Below are positions 37,031-48,856 of a stretch of DNA of 64,000 bases, in pieces. The stretch spans positions 186,001 to 250,000 of the forward strand of contig JAKSGN010000036.1 of assembly GCA_024180945.1 (NCBI GenBank). The letters are read 5' to 3'. How positions within the stretch are numbered: the first letter of the stretch is position 1; each line of letters starts with the position of its first letter. Made by a program: the position numbers and the translations under genes. The notes under the pieces are model-generated. The model saw nothing but the letters and a program-made list of their open reading frames with translations, had not been told where the DNA came from and searched no databases. The DNA is from Macrophomina tecta (Eukaryota > Ascomycota > Dothideomycetes > Botryosphaeriales > Botryosphaeriaceae).

Positions 37031-40000
37031 TAAGGTCTAGGTATATATTATTTTTTAGTACCTACTAGTTATCTTTATTCCCGTAACCTTCCTATTTAAT
37101 GAGATATTTAAGCTAACAACCGAACCGTTTATAGTCTAGAATCTTCTTAACTAGATACTAGTCTTCTTCGGTATTAGGGTTTTCCGGTATAATCTCTTTC
37201 TAAGTTTCTAGAATAGTAGCGTTTTCTAGTACTAGCTCGAGTATTACTACGTAAAAAGTAGAATTTATTCATATATTAGGTAATTTAAGTCGATACGTAA
37301 CTTCTTCGAGTTTTTTTATAATTTCGAATAGACTAATTTTCTTAAAATCTAATTTGTCGCTCGGTTATTTTAATTTAATATTTTTTATAAGAAGGTACAC
37401 TTTATTTTCTTTTTTAAGATTTAGTGCCGTCTGGTACCGTCTATTATAGTATTTAGATATTATAATTCGTACGTATTCGAGGTTAAGACTAATAGCTTTA
37501 TATAATCCTCTTAGCTACTCGGCTTTAAGAATGCCTTTCTAGGCTAATTTTCTGCTTAGAATAGCTTCTCTATACGCGTCTAGTTTAAACCCATAGTTAG
37601 TAAAGAACGGGGATACGTTAGTTAACTCTTATTTAGCGCTATTATAGGAGAATTATACTATAGGTAGCTATATAGCCTAGTTATTCTATAGGTAGTTAAT
37701 ATAATAGCGAAGATACTATTCGAGAGTTTAGTTTATCTATTCTATCTAGCCGTTGGTTTACGCGTATACCGTTATAGAGAGTTTGTTCTTTACTCTAAGC
37801 TAGCGTATAAGCGTTTACTAAAATTCTAATCTTATTAGCTTATCTCTATTCGAGACTAATACTTCCGGTATTCCGTAATCCGCGAAGATATATTGGAGAA
37901 ACGTATAGGCTAGCTATTCTATATTTAATACCTCGAGGTAGGGTAAGAAGTATACGTACTTCGTAAGTCTATTAATAAAGACTAGAATTAAGTCAAACTT
38001 AACTTCTATAAGCGGATCTCTAGACCTTAGTAGCTTTATAATAAAGTCTAGCGTAACCCATTACTATAGTTATTCTAGAATTTCTAGGGATTATAGGTAT
38101 CCGTATAGAGCGTATATTACGGCTTTACTTCGGATATAAAAGTCGTATTACGAGACTATACGCTAGACTATCTTCCGTAATCCTAAAAAGTAGAAGTTTC
38201 GCGTAATTCTCTCGGTTGTTCTATCGATGCCCTAATATCTATACGCGGGTACTACGTATATATTCTTAATAAGTGCTTCTCGCAGTCTTATTAGAACATA
38301 GATTAATTCTTTAAAGAGAAGCGTTCCTTTCCTATCTTAAGTAACACGCAGGTCGTCCTCTAGCGCTAAAAGTTCCTACGCGAAGAAGTCCTAAGCGTAT
38401 ACTTCTCGAATTTTCTAATACCACGGGTTTAACTCGATGCGAAGCATTAAAAAAGATTATTTAGCAAGAATAAGCGATCTATCGCTTATCTACTATAGTA
38501 TTATAGGTTACGGCTCGATTCTACCTTCTATATAGTCTACCCTTCTACTAAGCGCGTTAGCGGTAGCGTTATCTACACCTTTTCTATACGTAATCTTAAA
38601 ATTATAGAATGCTAATTCTTATAACTAGCGAACCTATCGTTAGTTTAGCTCCTTAGTCGTGGTAAAGCGTATAAGATTCTAATAGTTATAATATACTATT
38701 ACCTATTAGTCGGCTCCTTCTAGGTAGTATCTCTAGTACTTAAATACTAAGACGATAGCTAAGAGCTTCTTATTATACGTATTATAGTTAAGCTCTACTA
38801 GGGTAAACTTTCTAGAGTAGAACGCGATCGGATACTATTTATCTTTATTATTAGGCTAGCTAAGATATACTCCTAGGGCGAATCCTAACGTATTAGTTTC
38901 TACTTCGATTAGTTTATCGGGGTCGTATATTCCCAAGACGGGTACTTCGTAAAACATCCATTTTAGCGAATTAAAGGCTTACTACTAATCGTCTCTCTAT
39001 TAGAAACTATATTCCTTCTAAGTAAGTCGCGTTAGAGGTTCCGTAATCTTTAAGTAGTTCTAGATAAACTTCCTATAGAAGTTTATAAATCTAAGAAAGA
39101 ATTATACTTTCTTAATCGTCTTTAGTACTAGCTATTCTTTAATAGAGTCTAGTTTCGAGTCGTCTATACCGACATATCTAGGGGTAATAATAAAGCCTAA
39201 GAATTCTATTCTTTATACGTGCTACTCGTACTTATCGGGTGCGATGGTTAGATTCTTAGCTTAAAGAATTTCTAGGACCTTTCTAATATACTTCTTATAT
39301 TCCTCGAGCGTCTCTAAGAAGATAAGAATATTATCGAGGTATACTAGGTAGAAGATATCTAAGTATTCGCGTAGTATATCGTTAACGAGCGACTAAAATA
39401 TTACTAGCGCGTTAGTAAGCCCGAATAGTATAACCGTATACTCGTAGAGTCCTAGTCTTATTCTAAAGGCTATCTTCTATTCTTCCCCTTTTTTAATCCT
39501 AACTAGGTAATAACTATTCCTAAGGTCTAGTTTTATAAAGTACTTTACATTCTCTAACTTATCCTAGAGCTTATTAATACGTAGAAGCGGGTATCAGTTC
39601 TTAATTATAATGTCGTTAAGTTGTTAGTAGTCGATATAGAGGCGTAACTTACTATTCTTCTTAGAAATAAAGAGGATCGGATACCCGGCTAATAATATTA
39701 ATAGCCGAATATATTCTCGTTCGAGGTTCTTCTCGATATATTTTTTTAAAGCCTCTATTTCCTTCTTTAATAGAAAATAGATAGGCTTATAAGCCGGTTT
39801 CGTTCTTAGCTTAAGCGGAATCTCGTAGTTCTATAGTTAATATTTAGGTAAGTCTCCCTTTCCTCTTTCTTAGTAAATGGTAACTAAGTTCTAATATTCT
39901 TCGGGTACTATTTTTATTTTTAGGATTAGAGGTATTTCTTATAGTCGCTACTATATCTCTAAACTACCGTATTATCCTCTCTAGATCCTCGCAGGATTAT

Positions 40001-43000
40001 CTTCTTTAATAAAAGTTAGATAGTTCTTATCTCTTAGCCTTTCCTATTAGGCCCTAGCTAATGCTCTCTATTATACCGCCGGTAAGGATTTAATATATAT
40101 AAGGTAGACCTATTATTCTTAGCGTCGTATATGCCTAAATACCTCTTTTAAGATTATCTAGACGTCTACGAGAGATTCTAGGGCTATTAATTACTTTTGC
40201 GAAGCCTTACTCTTAGCCTTACGCTTTCTCTACGTAGTCCTTCATAATAAGTATTATACCTAATTTTTAGAAATACTTAACTTAGTAGGGCTTACTTCGC
40301 TTAAGGCGCTATATTTTACTAAGAAGGCGGTATTTCGTACGCTATAGTTCTAGTTCTATCTTAGGCCTTTCTTAAGGTTGCCGTTAATGCTACTAACGCT
40401 AGGCCTTACGCTATCGTTTAAGTCTTGCGTTTTTTCTAATAATTCGAGGGTATTATTTCGCTTAGTAGGGCTTATTCCTACGGTAGGGTTATATTTTACT
40501 AAAAAGACTTCGCCTTTTACGTCGTAGTCCTAGTTCTAACTTATACTACTACCGGAGTTGCCTATATAGTTACTATACTTAGGCCTTATACTAGCTACTT
40601 CCCGTCTTATACTAAAGATATATTCTTAGAAGATATCTAGTAGTTCTTATTTAATGTTCTTATAACTACTCTTAGGGTTTTCGATGATGTCCTAGATATC
40701 CTATCATAGGAAAAGCGTATCGCTTACCCAGTCGATAAGGGAGTTGCGAGTTCTAAGCTAAGGTATTCTAAGGATAACGTCGTGTCCTAAAATTCTTTAG
40801 ATATTAAGGGTAATCTAATCGGGGCGTCCGTTAATTTCTAGTAAGACTTCTTTTATTTTAATATATACTTATTCTTCTCTATAGTCGGTGTTTCTTTCGT
40901 CGAATCCGCTAAGAGAGTAGGGTTCTTTCTTTTTCCGATAAAGAATATTTAATTCTTATACTAGTTTATTATAGATAAAGTCTCCGCTTAATCCGCTATC
41001 GACTAGTATCGAGATCGTGCATCCTCGCAGAACTTCGGTAATTTTAAATTATTTCTAAAGTTTCTTTCTAGTAAGAGTTTCCGTTTCTAATATACGTAAT
41101 ACTATATAAAGGGACCTAGACTATAGCCCCTAGATCGATTCTAATGCCGTAGGGCCGTCTAGTTTTTTAGCTTTAGATAGCCGTAGACTTTACTATATAT
41201 ATAGTCCTTCTATTTATTAACTTAAAGATATACTTACTTTTAGTCGGTCTATTTATTAGCATATAACTATTTTTACTAGTAGACTATATCCTTTCGTACC
41301 TAATATCGGAAAGCTGGCTAGTTAAGTTTCTCGTTCGGTATCTACTAGAGCGTGCGGTTCTAGATAGTTACCGTACTATACTAATAAAGAATCCTTACTA
41401 ACTCTTAGAGAAAGTCGTAGTCTACTTACTACCGAGTAGTTATTCCTTAATAATAAAGTATTATAAGCGCGGTTTTCTTCGTAATAATAAGTTCGTACTT
41501 CTTTCTATCTTACTCGATTCGGGTTTCCTAGAGGGTCCCTTAGCGCTATATCTATAGTACTATAAGGGCTAATCCTCTCTCGTAGGAAATCTAGATTACC
41601 TAGGCGAGTTAATCGTTCTCGTCCGTTACTTCTACGCTAATCCTATACGTAGCTATAAGGCGCTCGAGTTTCGAAAGAGCTATAGAGTCTAGTATAGCTT
41701 CTATTTCGCTATCTATTAAGTTGTATAGTTCTTTAGTCTCGCTATTTACGAGTTCCTCGTCTAAGGGGAAGCTATTAATAATATCATTAGTCTCGATAAC
41801 TTCTTCATTCCTAGTTATTATACCGAATTATCGAGGTTCGTAGAGATACTATTCTAATATATCTTTACTACTTTAGTGCATCTAGTAGTCATCGTCGTAG
41901 TAGGCTATCTAGTATAGCGTATCGTAGTTATCTTAGTAGGATGTAACCGATACTTCGCGTTAAGCGCTTAAGGTCTACTTTTTATCTTTCTTATTACGAG
42001 GGTTCTGCGGATACTTAGGAGAGAAGTACTTATTACTTCCGTAGGTAATATAGAGTCGATCCCTATAGCGCTATTTCTACTTATTTATCTAGTTTGGGTT
42101 AGGTTCTTTAGGCTTCTTATTATTATTTTAACCGTTATTATTACTCTTCTTAGAATCCTATCGGCTAGCCGCGTTAAGGGCTATAGCGTCTCCGCCTTCG
42201 AGGGTTATTCTTTTACGGCGAGGTTTCGAGGTATTAGCTTATCGAGAACCTATCTTCTATTCGTATATACGACCGTTAATCTAAGACGTAAGGTCTACTA
42301 TTTTCTAGAAGATAGACGGGTATTTATAGGTAATTATATTCTTCTTAACTTCCTTCTTTAGGCCTTTATAGAAGAGGTCGCAGAAAGTCTCGTCTAACTA
42401 TTCGAGGTAGGCTATAAGCTATTAAAACTTAGTTACGTAGACAGCTATAGATCCTAGTTATTTAATAGTTATAATATCGTTAGAGGCTTTGCGGACTTTA
42501 TTTCGATTATTAAAAGTAGCCCTAAGGTTATCTATAAATCCCGTATATATATCGAAGATCTTCTTAGTCTTTTCTCGTCTCTTCTCGAGAGTATATTCGT
42601 TAACTAGGTAGTCGCGTAGGTATAGTTCTATCTATGCCTCTACCGTTCCTCTAAGGTAGGTTAATGTGAAAAGTACTACTTTAGCGTCGTTATCGAACTA
42701 CGCTTAGTTAAACTAGAGGTAACGTTTTATCTAAAGTAGAAAGGATTAGAGCTTCTTTCTATTCCTATTAAACTTCTCGGGTGCCGCTACTTTAACCTTA
42801 GTAGCGCTCCGCTTTATCGTGTACTTAATTAGTCGAGCGTTCTAAGTCTTTAGCTCCTTAATAAGCTGTAAGAGCTTAGCTCTAGTAGGCTCCGTTTACT
42901 ATACGGGCTAAGCTAGCCCCTAGATACCCTAAACGTAACCCTCAGCCGGGTCGACCTCTATCTAAGATCCTAGTGCCATTGCTGTTTCCTAAACTCGTTA

Positions 43001-43070
43001 GGGGGTGATACCTTACCTAATAAGACTTAATCTTAGAGCCTTCCTCTCCTTGCAAGGATAGTGGTTAAAG

Positions 43071-43523
43071 TATAACAAGCGGGCCTCTACCTCTAAGGAT
43101 CTAAACACCAAAGAGGGAGAAAATCTGTCGAGGGGGTTTTCCTTAAGTGGGTATAAGAAGAGGGTGAGAGTAAGTCGAATACGTAATAAGACTAAGCACT
43201 ACGTGCGAAGGCCGTGTTACTAACAATGTGCGAATTATTATTAAAGTTAACCACGAAGGTTAAAGCTATCTAAGGAGTGTGGTTTATATATAAGTAGGAA
43301 AGTGTATATAATCTAGTATTTATGAAGTTTATCTCTGTGGGTGATCTGAACTATCTGAACTGGTGTTCGAGAGTTTATTCTGCCAAGCCCTCATGAACTG
43401 ATGAACTGGTGGAGCATCACGTGACCCCCGTCTTTTCCTGGTGGACCTTTGCGGCGCTCGTCTGCGCCCCGCTTGTTCCTTTCCCCCATCTGTCCCAGGT
43501 CCTGTGAAGGCTGCGCCGTAACA
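43071..43523 (-). repeat. 5' LTR of element E, largely unmutated
   Basis: 453 bp, beginning TATAACAAGC and ending GCCGTAACA. It keeps CA and TG dinucleotides and matches the left LTR base for base apart from transitions. The small open frame at 43329-43526 on the reverse strand is not considered a gene. Confidence 0.9.
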
Positions 43524-43697
43524 CACGCTCGCTTGTGAGATACATTAAGTAAGCGAATTTTAGATTTTGGAATAAAGGTATTGCCTATTCCTTGCTGACC
43601 CCCTAACTGGTTAAGAGCTGTGAATAGTCGTTCGTCCTAGCAATTCGTGGATCTCTAGCCGGGCCGTTGCTTGGCAACTTCCTCAACTCCCCAAGCT

Positions 43698-44789
43698 CTA
43701 GACATCTGATTTCGCGAAATTGACTTGAGATGATGAAGCCGATAAACGCCGACGTGGGGCAGGACGATCTGTTCTGCCTAGCTCCAGGCTATCTAGTTCT
43801 ATCCTGCTATCGCCATTCGTACTCGGAGCGCTGTTGTGGTCTACTACAACCTCGGTAGTCTTCATCACTGACATTGGCTCTTCCGGCTCAGCTCTTCTGT
43901 TCTCGTCCGTCTGAGCGTACGCGCTGTATCCCATGCCTGGCATAGGCTTGGGTCTTCCGCTGAGGCTCACTAATGGCACTGGTCGATTGCTCTGCTGCCG
44001 ATCGCTGGAGCTCTGCGAGATGCCGGCTTGGGTCATTTCGACCAGTCCATTCAGGATTCTGAATTCCATTTGAAGCTTTGTGCTGTAAACGAAGGCCTTG
44101 TACGTGGTTTGGATGTCGTAGTAGCCGGCATACTCGACTCCAAGAAGGGTGACATCCATAATAATAATAATAATGTTGATGTAGATGAGATGTTTGAGAA
44201 GGCGGCGGGACTGTTGGCGACGAATGTTGCCTTCGGGACGCAGGGTCCTCATTGTCTCATAGAGATATATGAGAGAGATGATGACCTCCTGGAGGAAAAA
44301 AACGGTGACCTGTACTTTCTCGTACACCGAGTATGGTACGATGAACGGTTTTGGATTCTTGGAATTGGCACCGTAGACTAGGATTGTCGTCGGAACGTGG
44401 CCGATAAGGGCGTTGGAAATGATCATGATCAAAACCCAGCGGAGCCGATTCGTGTTCCGAACAAGTAGGTGAAGTCGAGAATACAGGACAACCGATTGCC
44501 CTGTGACCATTGCGTACCAGCCAACGACAATCAGGGTAACATAGACGAAACCTAAGTCGGTGAGCTGTTGGTATTTGAGCAGAAAGCCGATGCAATACGG
44601 GGCTACGCCCCATGTTGCTACGAGGAAACTCCAGAAATAGAGCCCGCTGCGTTGTCTAAAAGTAAGGAAGACGAGAAAGTTAAGTGCGACAAAATTATAT
44701 AGCGCGATAGCTAGAAAGCTGGTAATCGTTAAGAGAGTAGGGTAGGAGAGGGAGAGCTCATGACTGATTCCGCTATCGGCACTCGGCAT
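43698..44789 (-). CDS. Seven-helix fungal integral membrane protein (hypothetical)
   Basis: A single-exon gene of 363 residues starting MPSADSGISHELS. Seven hydrophobic segments span roughly residues 15-260, including SGLYFWSFLVATWGVAPYCI, GWYAMVTGQSVVLYSRLHLL and NIIIIIMDVTLLGVEYAG. The LYSRLHLLVRN and FLQEVIISLIYLYETMRTLR motifs match a family of uncharacterised fungal membrane proteins (a DUF7703-type group, from memory). The C-terminal ~110 residues are polar and low complexity. An ATT microsatellite in the gene encodes the run of isoleucines before MDVTLLG. It starts only 175 bp from the edge of element E and shows no RIP damage. Confidence 0.85.
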   Translation of the reverse strand: MPSADSGISHELSLSYPTLLTITSFLAIALYNFVALNFLVFLTFRQRSGLYFWSFLVATWGVAPYCIGFLLKYQQLTDLGFVYVTLIVVGWYAMVTGQSVVLYSRLHLLVRNTNRLRWVLIMIISNALIGHVPTTILVYGANSKNPKPFIVPYSVYEKVQVTVFFLQEVIISLIYLYETMRTLRPEGNIRRQQSRRLLKHLIYINIIIIIMDVTLLGVEYAGYYDIQTTYKAFVYSTKLQMEFRILNGLVEMTQAGISQSSSDRQQSNRPVPLVSLSGRPKPMPGMGYSAYAQTDENRRAEPEEPMSVMKTTEVVVDHNSAPSTNGDSRIELDSLELGRTDRPAPRRRLSASSSQVNFAKSDV

Positions 44790-46256
44790 AATGCGGGAAG
44801 AGAAAGCGAGAGTGCTGACTAGGGCGTGTTAATATGACGAGTGACCCGGCCAGTTGTTTGTGAGAAAAGGTAGTAGAGCTGTCAGATTACGGAGTAAAAG
44901 ACGGCATGGTTAAGTTCTTATACAAGGCTGCATTCCTTAGGCGAGAGTATATCATACGTTTGTTTTTGCAGCGCTAAGTCTCCGAAGCGAATCCCTCCAG
45001 TATCCCATGGCATAAAGTGATTGCAATTCTCCTGGAAGATCATTACATAGTATCGCCAAGCATTCGATGACTCAATTGTGGCGGAGCTAGCCTAAAGTTT
45101 AGACATCCATAGTGCGGCCAACTTGGGTTAAGGATGTAGCTATACCATTAACTGGCTAATAGAAGCCGGTAAAGCCTCTGCGGCAACCAGCCACAGTCGT
45201 AAAGCCTAGTTACATGATTGGACTACTTTCCAGTCCATGCTGGTAAGCGGAGACAGACTCCTAGACCTTATTAATAAAGCAAATATAACACGCAGCAGCA
45301 CATAAACCTCAGGCCATATTTATCCCTCATAGCCACTATTTAGCTCTATGCGGAATATAAGCTTCTTTTCGGAAAGTTCCCTGCATGTTCCGCCGACGCT
45401 ATTTCTTGGGAAAGTCAAGCGTGTCGTCGGGTCGCTTCGGCTTTCTGGGGGCCGTCGCCGTAGGCAGGGGATGCTCGCACGAGAGCATAGGCAGGAATTA
45501 ATTCATAGAAGATAAAGCTAAAATCTCTAAATTTTAGAGTAGAAATAGTAGAGATTTATTATATATCCTAGCAAAATATTAGTTGACCAAAATTAGGTAT
45601 TAGTTTACCGATACTAGGGGTTAGAAATGCCTATGGCTAATGGAAATAGCGACTATATAAAGTTCTAATTTTTTTAAAAGCTATTCTAACCATTCTCTTT
45701 CGATAAGTATTTTAATATAGTAGTCAACGGGTTTATTGTCTATTATAGCTATACCATCTAGTACTTTATTTAAACAACTCAGCTCGCCATTCAATCGATG
45801 CTCCTTCAAGCCAGACGCTTCGACTGCTCTCCGACCCCTCCATCTTGCATCCTTCCGCCAGAAGCACTCGTCCATGCCGCTCCATCCTCTGCTTCTCCCC
45901 AGCCTCACGAGCCGTGCATTGCTCCGTGGTTGAGTAAAAGGTCGTTCCGCCGCGAGGCCTGTGCGCAACGTCTCCTCCGCGCTTCGAGAAGAATGCAGGT
46001 GTGAGATATGCCAGTTGTGCGTGCGCCCGTGGCGCATCGTCGAATACGGATATTCCCTAGTGCTGTAGCCGGGTAGTAGCGGAGTACGCATTAAAGGGTT
46101 TTCACACAGGCCATGTCTATGAACTGAACCGTTCGCTGGCGGAAAAGCCAGCTTTAGAGATGTCTATAATTTCCTGTAAGTGGCTAATAAAACTAGCATC
46201 TAGTCCAGACGCTTTCACAGCTGCCACAACTGATCCGAAGTCAGAAATTGACGTAG
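44790..46256. other. Intergenic; contains a small AT-rich remnant
   Basis: Mostly unremarkable. The segment 45490-45775 is AT-rich with few CA/TG and includes an inverted repeat (AAATCTCTA...TAGAGATTT around 45520-45560), so it may be a small RIP-mutated repeat fragment. The reverse open frame at 45681-46091 has no recognisable features. Confidence 0.45.
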
Positions 46257-47332
46257 TCAAACGACGAGGACAAGTTCACTTACACTAAGAGTGCTGGCAT
46301 CGTCCTCGCGCGCCGCAACGACGATAGCAGATCTTCCATTGCTGGATTCAGTGTGCCACACCGCTTCCGACTTGCTACCCACGCAGCCGAGAGCGGCACC
46401 GGTCTCAAAGTCCCAAAGCCTAACCAAGCCATCGCTCTGCCCACTGAGCACGCGATTCTCGAAGATGTCTAGCGAGGTGATAGAGGCCTCGGTCGCGTGG
46501 ACAGCGTACTTCAACAGCAGGCTCTTCGCCGACCAAACCCTTATCTGGCCATCTGCGCCAGCCGTCACGAGGAAGTCTCCGTGCACGCGAACATGGCTGA
46601 CAAGCGAGGAGTGGCCCTGCAAGACGGCGATGCAGGCGCCCGTCGGGTCCCAGACGCGGACGTGGCCATCGCGGCTGCCGGAAAAGATGCGGGAGCCGTC
46701 GTCGGCGATGGCGACGGCGCGGACCTCAGCCGTGTGGCCTGGGCACGCCGCGAGACAGGACTGTCCAGACAGGCTCCAGATGCGGACGACGCCGTCGTCG
46801 CTGCCGGAGACGGCAACATCGCCGCGCAGGGCGAGGCTCGCGACGCTCTTGTCGTGCCCCGCGAGCGTCGCTGTGCTGGCGCCGGTGGCGAGGTCCCATG
46901 TCCGCAGTGTCGCATCGCGCGAGGCCGAGACGGCAGCTTGGGCGCCGAGGAAGTTCACGCTGCGCACTGTGCCTGTGTGGCCCGTCATGGTCCGGAGGCT
47001 CTCCCTGGACGCCACCAACAACAACAGTGGTTTGTTAGCATGATGGATGGTGCTGCTGCCTTTTTGCGGATGCGTACAGTGCACACTTACCCTGTTTGCA
47101 GGCTCCAGACCTGGATGCTTCCATCCATGTGCCCGCTGAGCAGGCTATCATCCTGCACGGCGAGGCACCGGGCGTTTGCGGCGTGGCACTTGAGCACCCG
47201 CTGCGGCTGGCCGGCTGCCGTGTGGACATGGATTGTCTGGTCGTCCAGGCTGAGGATGATATGAGACGGCGCCACGCAGACCGCGATCACGATGGCCGTG
47301 TCAGACAGAACGTGGTGGGCGAGCCTGTGCAT
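46257..47332 (-). CDS. WD40 beta-propeller protein, Cdc4/F-box-WD-like but without an F-box
   Basis: Two exons, 47091-47332 and 46257-47004, are joined across an 86-bp intron (GTAAGT donor, CCAG acceptor; joint LQTG-ESLRT). The start is taken at MHRLAHHVLSD; an in-frame ATG lies 26 codons upstream. At least six WD40 blades are visible, with GH and WD signatures such as TMTGHTGTVRSVNF, SRDATLRTWDL, GSDDGVVRIWSL, GSRDGHVRVWDP, GADGQIRVWSA and GQSDGLVRLWDF. The repeats resemble the propeller of Cdc4/Pop/sconB-type proteins, yet no F-box precedes them. The 3' end is uncertain: a GTAAGT donor just before the TGA allows a 54-bp intron (branch CTGAC) and a short alternative tail. Role is likely scaffold or substrate binding. 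Confidence 0.8.
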
Positions 47333-47842
47333 TGTGGGGCGACACGCGCGCGTGTTGGGTTGAAAGATGAGAGTGGAAGCGGCGGGCAGGGCGGCGTAAA
47401 TAGGCAGCACTGTTGCCTGGAAAAGGTGGGGTCACATGCGGGCAGGACGGAGATGTAACTATGCCATACAGCCGCTCCGGCCACAATACGAATGCACCGT
47501 TTCCGCCGAAGCGTTAGAGCTGGAGTGCCATGATGGCCTTTTTTTTGGTTTTGTTTTGGCAATTGCACACGCATACATCTTTCACGTCTCCCAGGTTGGG
47601 AAGCAGCAGAGCAACAATTTTTCATAAGCTACATTCCCAGAAGCTATTAATTGCGTCATGTCTCCTCCTTGTCCTTGCGGAACTTCAAATCCAATTAGCC
47701 TAAACAAGCCTACATGTTGGCACGTTAGCGGCAGGGACTTACTGGATCAACGATCAAGGGCATTTGCTAAGCTTGGGGCCAGGCGGGTTGCAGGTGTGGT
47801 TGGGCGGCCCGCCAACAGCGTAGCAGTTCCCTGGACGCAAAA
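47333..47842. other. Intergenic, no gene seen
   Basis: Between the WD40 gene and the small secreted gene; short open frames on both strands have no support. Confidence 0.45.
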
Positions 47843-48069
47843 TTAGTTATTCTCGGAACCCTCCAAAACGTAACCGTTCGATGGGAGCTGGATCATACCA
47901 TCGTCACAGTAACAGTAGTTTGCAATGCCAGCTTGAGGATCCGCCCTGAAGAAAATTCTAGCCCAATGAACCATGATTATGTGGCCAAGCGGGACACGTA
48001 CTGGTTCTCGCAGCTGAGAGCCGCAGAAAGCCCTCCGAGGGCGAGCGTAACGAGGACGAAAAGCTTCAT
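47843..48069 (-). CDS. Small secreted cysteine-containing protein (56 aa)
   Basis: Exon 1 is 48002-48069 and exon 2 is 47843-47945, with a 56-bp intron (donor GTACGT, acceptor TTCAG). The product starts MKLFVLVTLALGGLSAA, a clear signal peptide, followed by a short mature peptide with three cysteines including a YCYC pair, ending in a normal TAA. The intron is required because exon 1 otherwise hits a stop after 30 codons. A TATAAATA box lies about 80 bp upstream. A longer overlapping frame (47843-48286) without a signal peptide was rejected in favour of this model. Size, secretion signal and cysteines make it a candidate effector or antimicrobial-like peptide; function is unknown. Confidence 0.65.
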
Positions 48070-48147
48070 GTTCGAAGTCGTAAAAATGCAGTGTAAGCGG
48101 TGTGTGGTGTTCGTGTTGTTTTGCTGTTCCCCGGCATTCCGTACGCA

Positions 48148-48155
48148 TATTTATA
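48148..48155 (-). promoter_or_regulatory. TATA box of the 56-aa secreted protein gene
   Basis: TATAAATA on the reverse strand, 79 bp upstream of the start codon at 48069. Confidence 0.5.
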
Positions 48156-48767
48156 TTCACCGAGTGCAGGCGTCCGCTACAACAAAAAGCATCCATATCG
48201 AAACCGGAAGGAGACGGAGCAGACTGAGCTCGCTGAGCTTCCTGGTCAGAATGCGGTCCAAGAGCCATGTAACCTTCTATCGTCATCGACGGATGCTTAC
48301 CACCCTATGTGGAGACGGGAGGTACTCTCAGGAAAAGCAAAGCACCCACCTGAACTACCGACGCAAGGAAGCGGCTCCTTCAGCTAAGGATTGTCAGTAC
48401 GAGGTATCCGGCGGCACCAAGCTATCAACGGAGACTTTAGACCAAATGTAGTTCAGCCGCTCATGCTGAGTGTAACGACGGGACATAGTCCAGCCAGTGT
48501 GACGCATTCGTTATCCGCTCCGATCCGCACCTGCTCGTTAACATAGCTCACCTCCGAAGAAGCTCTGCTAGGACGAGGATGCGACAGTCCATCTCCGTCT
48601 CGCGTAGCAAGAAAGATGGCGCAGATGACCTCTCGATACGAAACTTGAACGAAAGACTCATGCTTACCCCATGCATTGACCTCATCCCTCCCTCGAGACC
48701 GAGAATTCGTAGTTCCGCCAGCGCGCTGGGCTTACAGTTCAAGGACGGCAGGACGCCGGGGCTTGAC

Positions 48768-48776
48768 TATAAAAGG
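48768..48776 (+). promoter_or_regulatory. TATA box of the 90-aa secreted protein gene
   Basis: TATAAAAGG, 81 bp before the ATG at 48857; a good match to the consensus. Confidence 0.6.
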
Positions 48777-48856
48777 CTCCTCCTTCGTCCAGCTTGACGA
48801 AATAGCAAACCACTCATCTTCCTCATTGCGCACTACGATAAAGCTCTATCCTCGAG

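Larger units (their letters stand above)
35680..43523 (-). mobile_element. Gypsy LTR retrotransposon E (minus orientation)
   Basis: Two 453-bp LTRs (35680-36132 and 43071-43523) bound a 7,844-bp element. The 5-bp duplication is TACGC (35675-35679) on the left and CACGC (43524-43528) on the right, differing by one C-to-T change. Reverse-strand coding traces: gag from an ATG at 42979 (starting MALGS, with downstream KVAAPEKFN-like and zinc-knuckle-adjacent traces), protease about 40.7-41.1 kb, reverse transcriptase about 38.9-39.85 kb (ERGYIRLSISPAGYPILF-like), integrase about 37.2-38.3 kb and a chromodomain-like YLVKKILDYK trace near 37.1 kb. An antisense ORF occupies the 3' end. The interior and left LTR are RIP-mutated; the right LTR is nearly not. 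Confidence 0.9.

Noticed and set aside
7870..43070. Centromere or CRISPR-like array
   Set aside because: No short regularly spaced repeats; the AT richness is explained by nested LTR elements with RIP. A centromere cannot be judged from one 35 kb block.
46291..47264. Two long plus-strand open frames
   Set aside because: Antisense to the WD40 gene, whose repeats are unmistakable on the reverse strand.
47843..48286. 147-codon reverse-strand ORF as an unspliced gene
   Set aside because: Its N-terminal part has no signal and reads across the TATA box region; the spliced 56-residue model with signal peptide explains the same 3' frame better.
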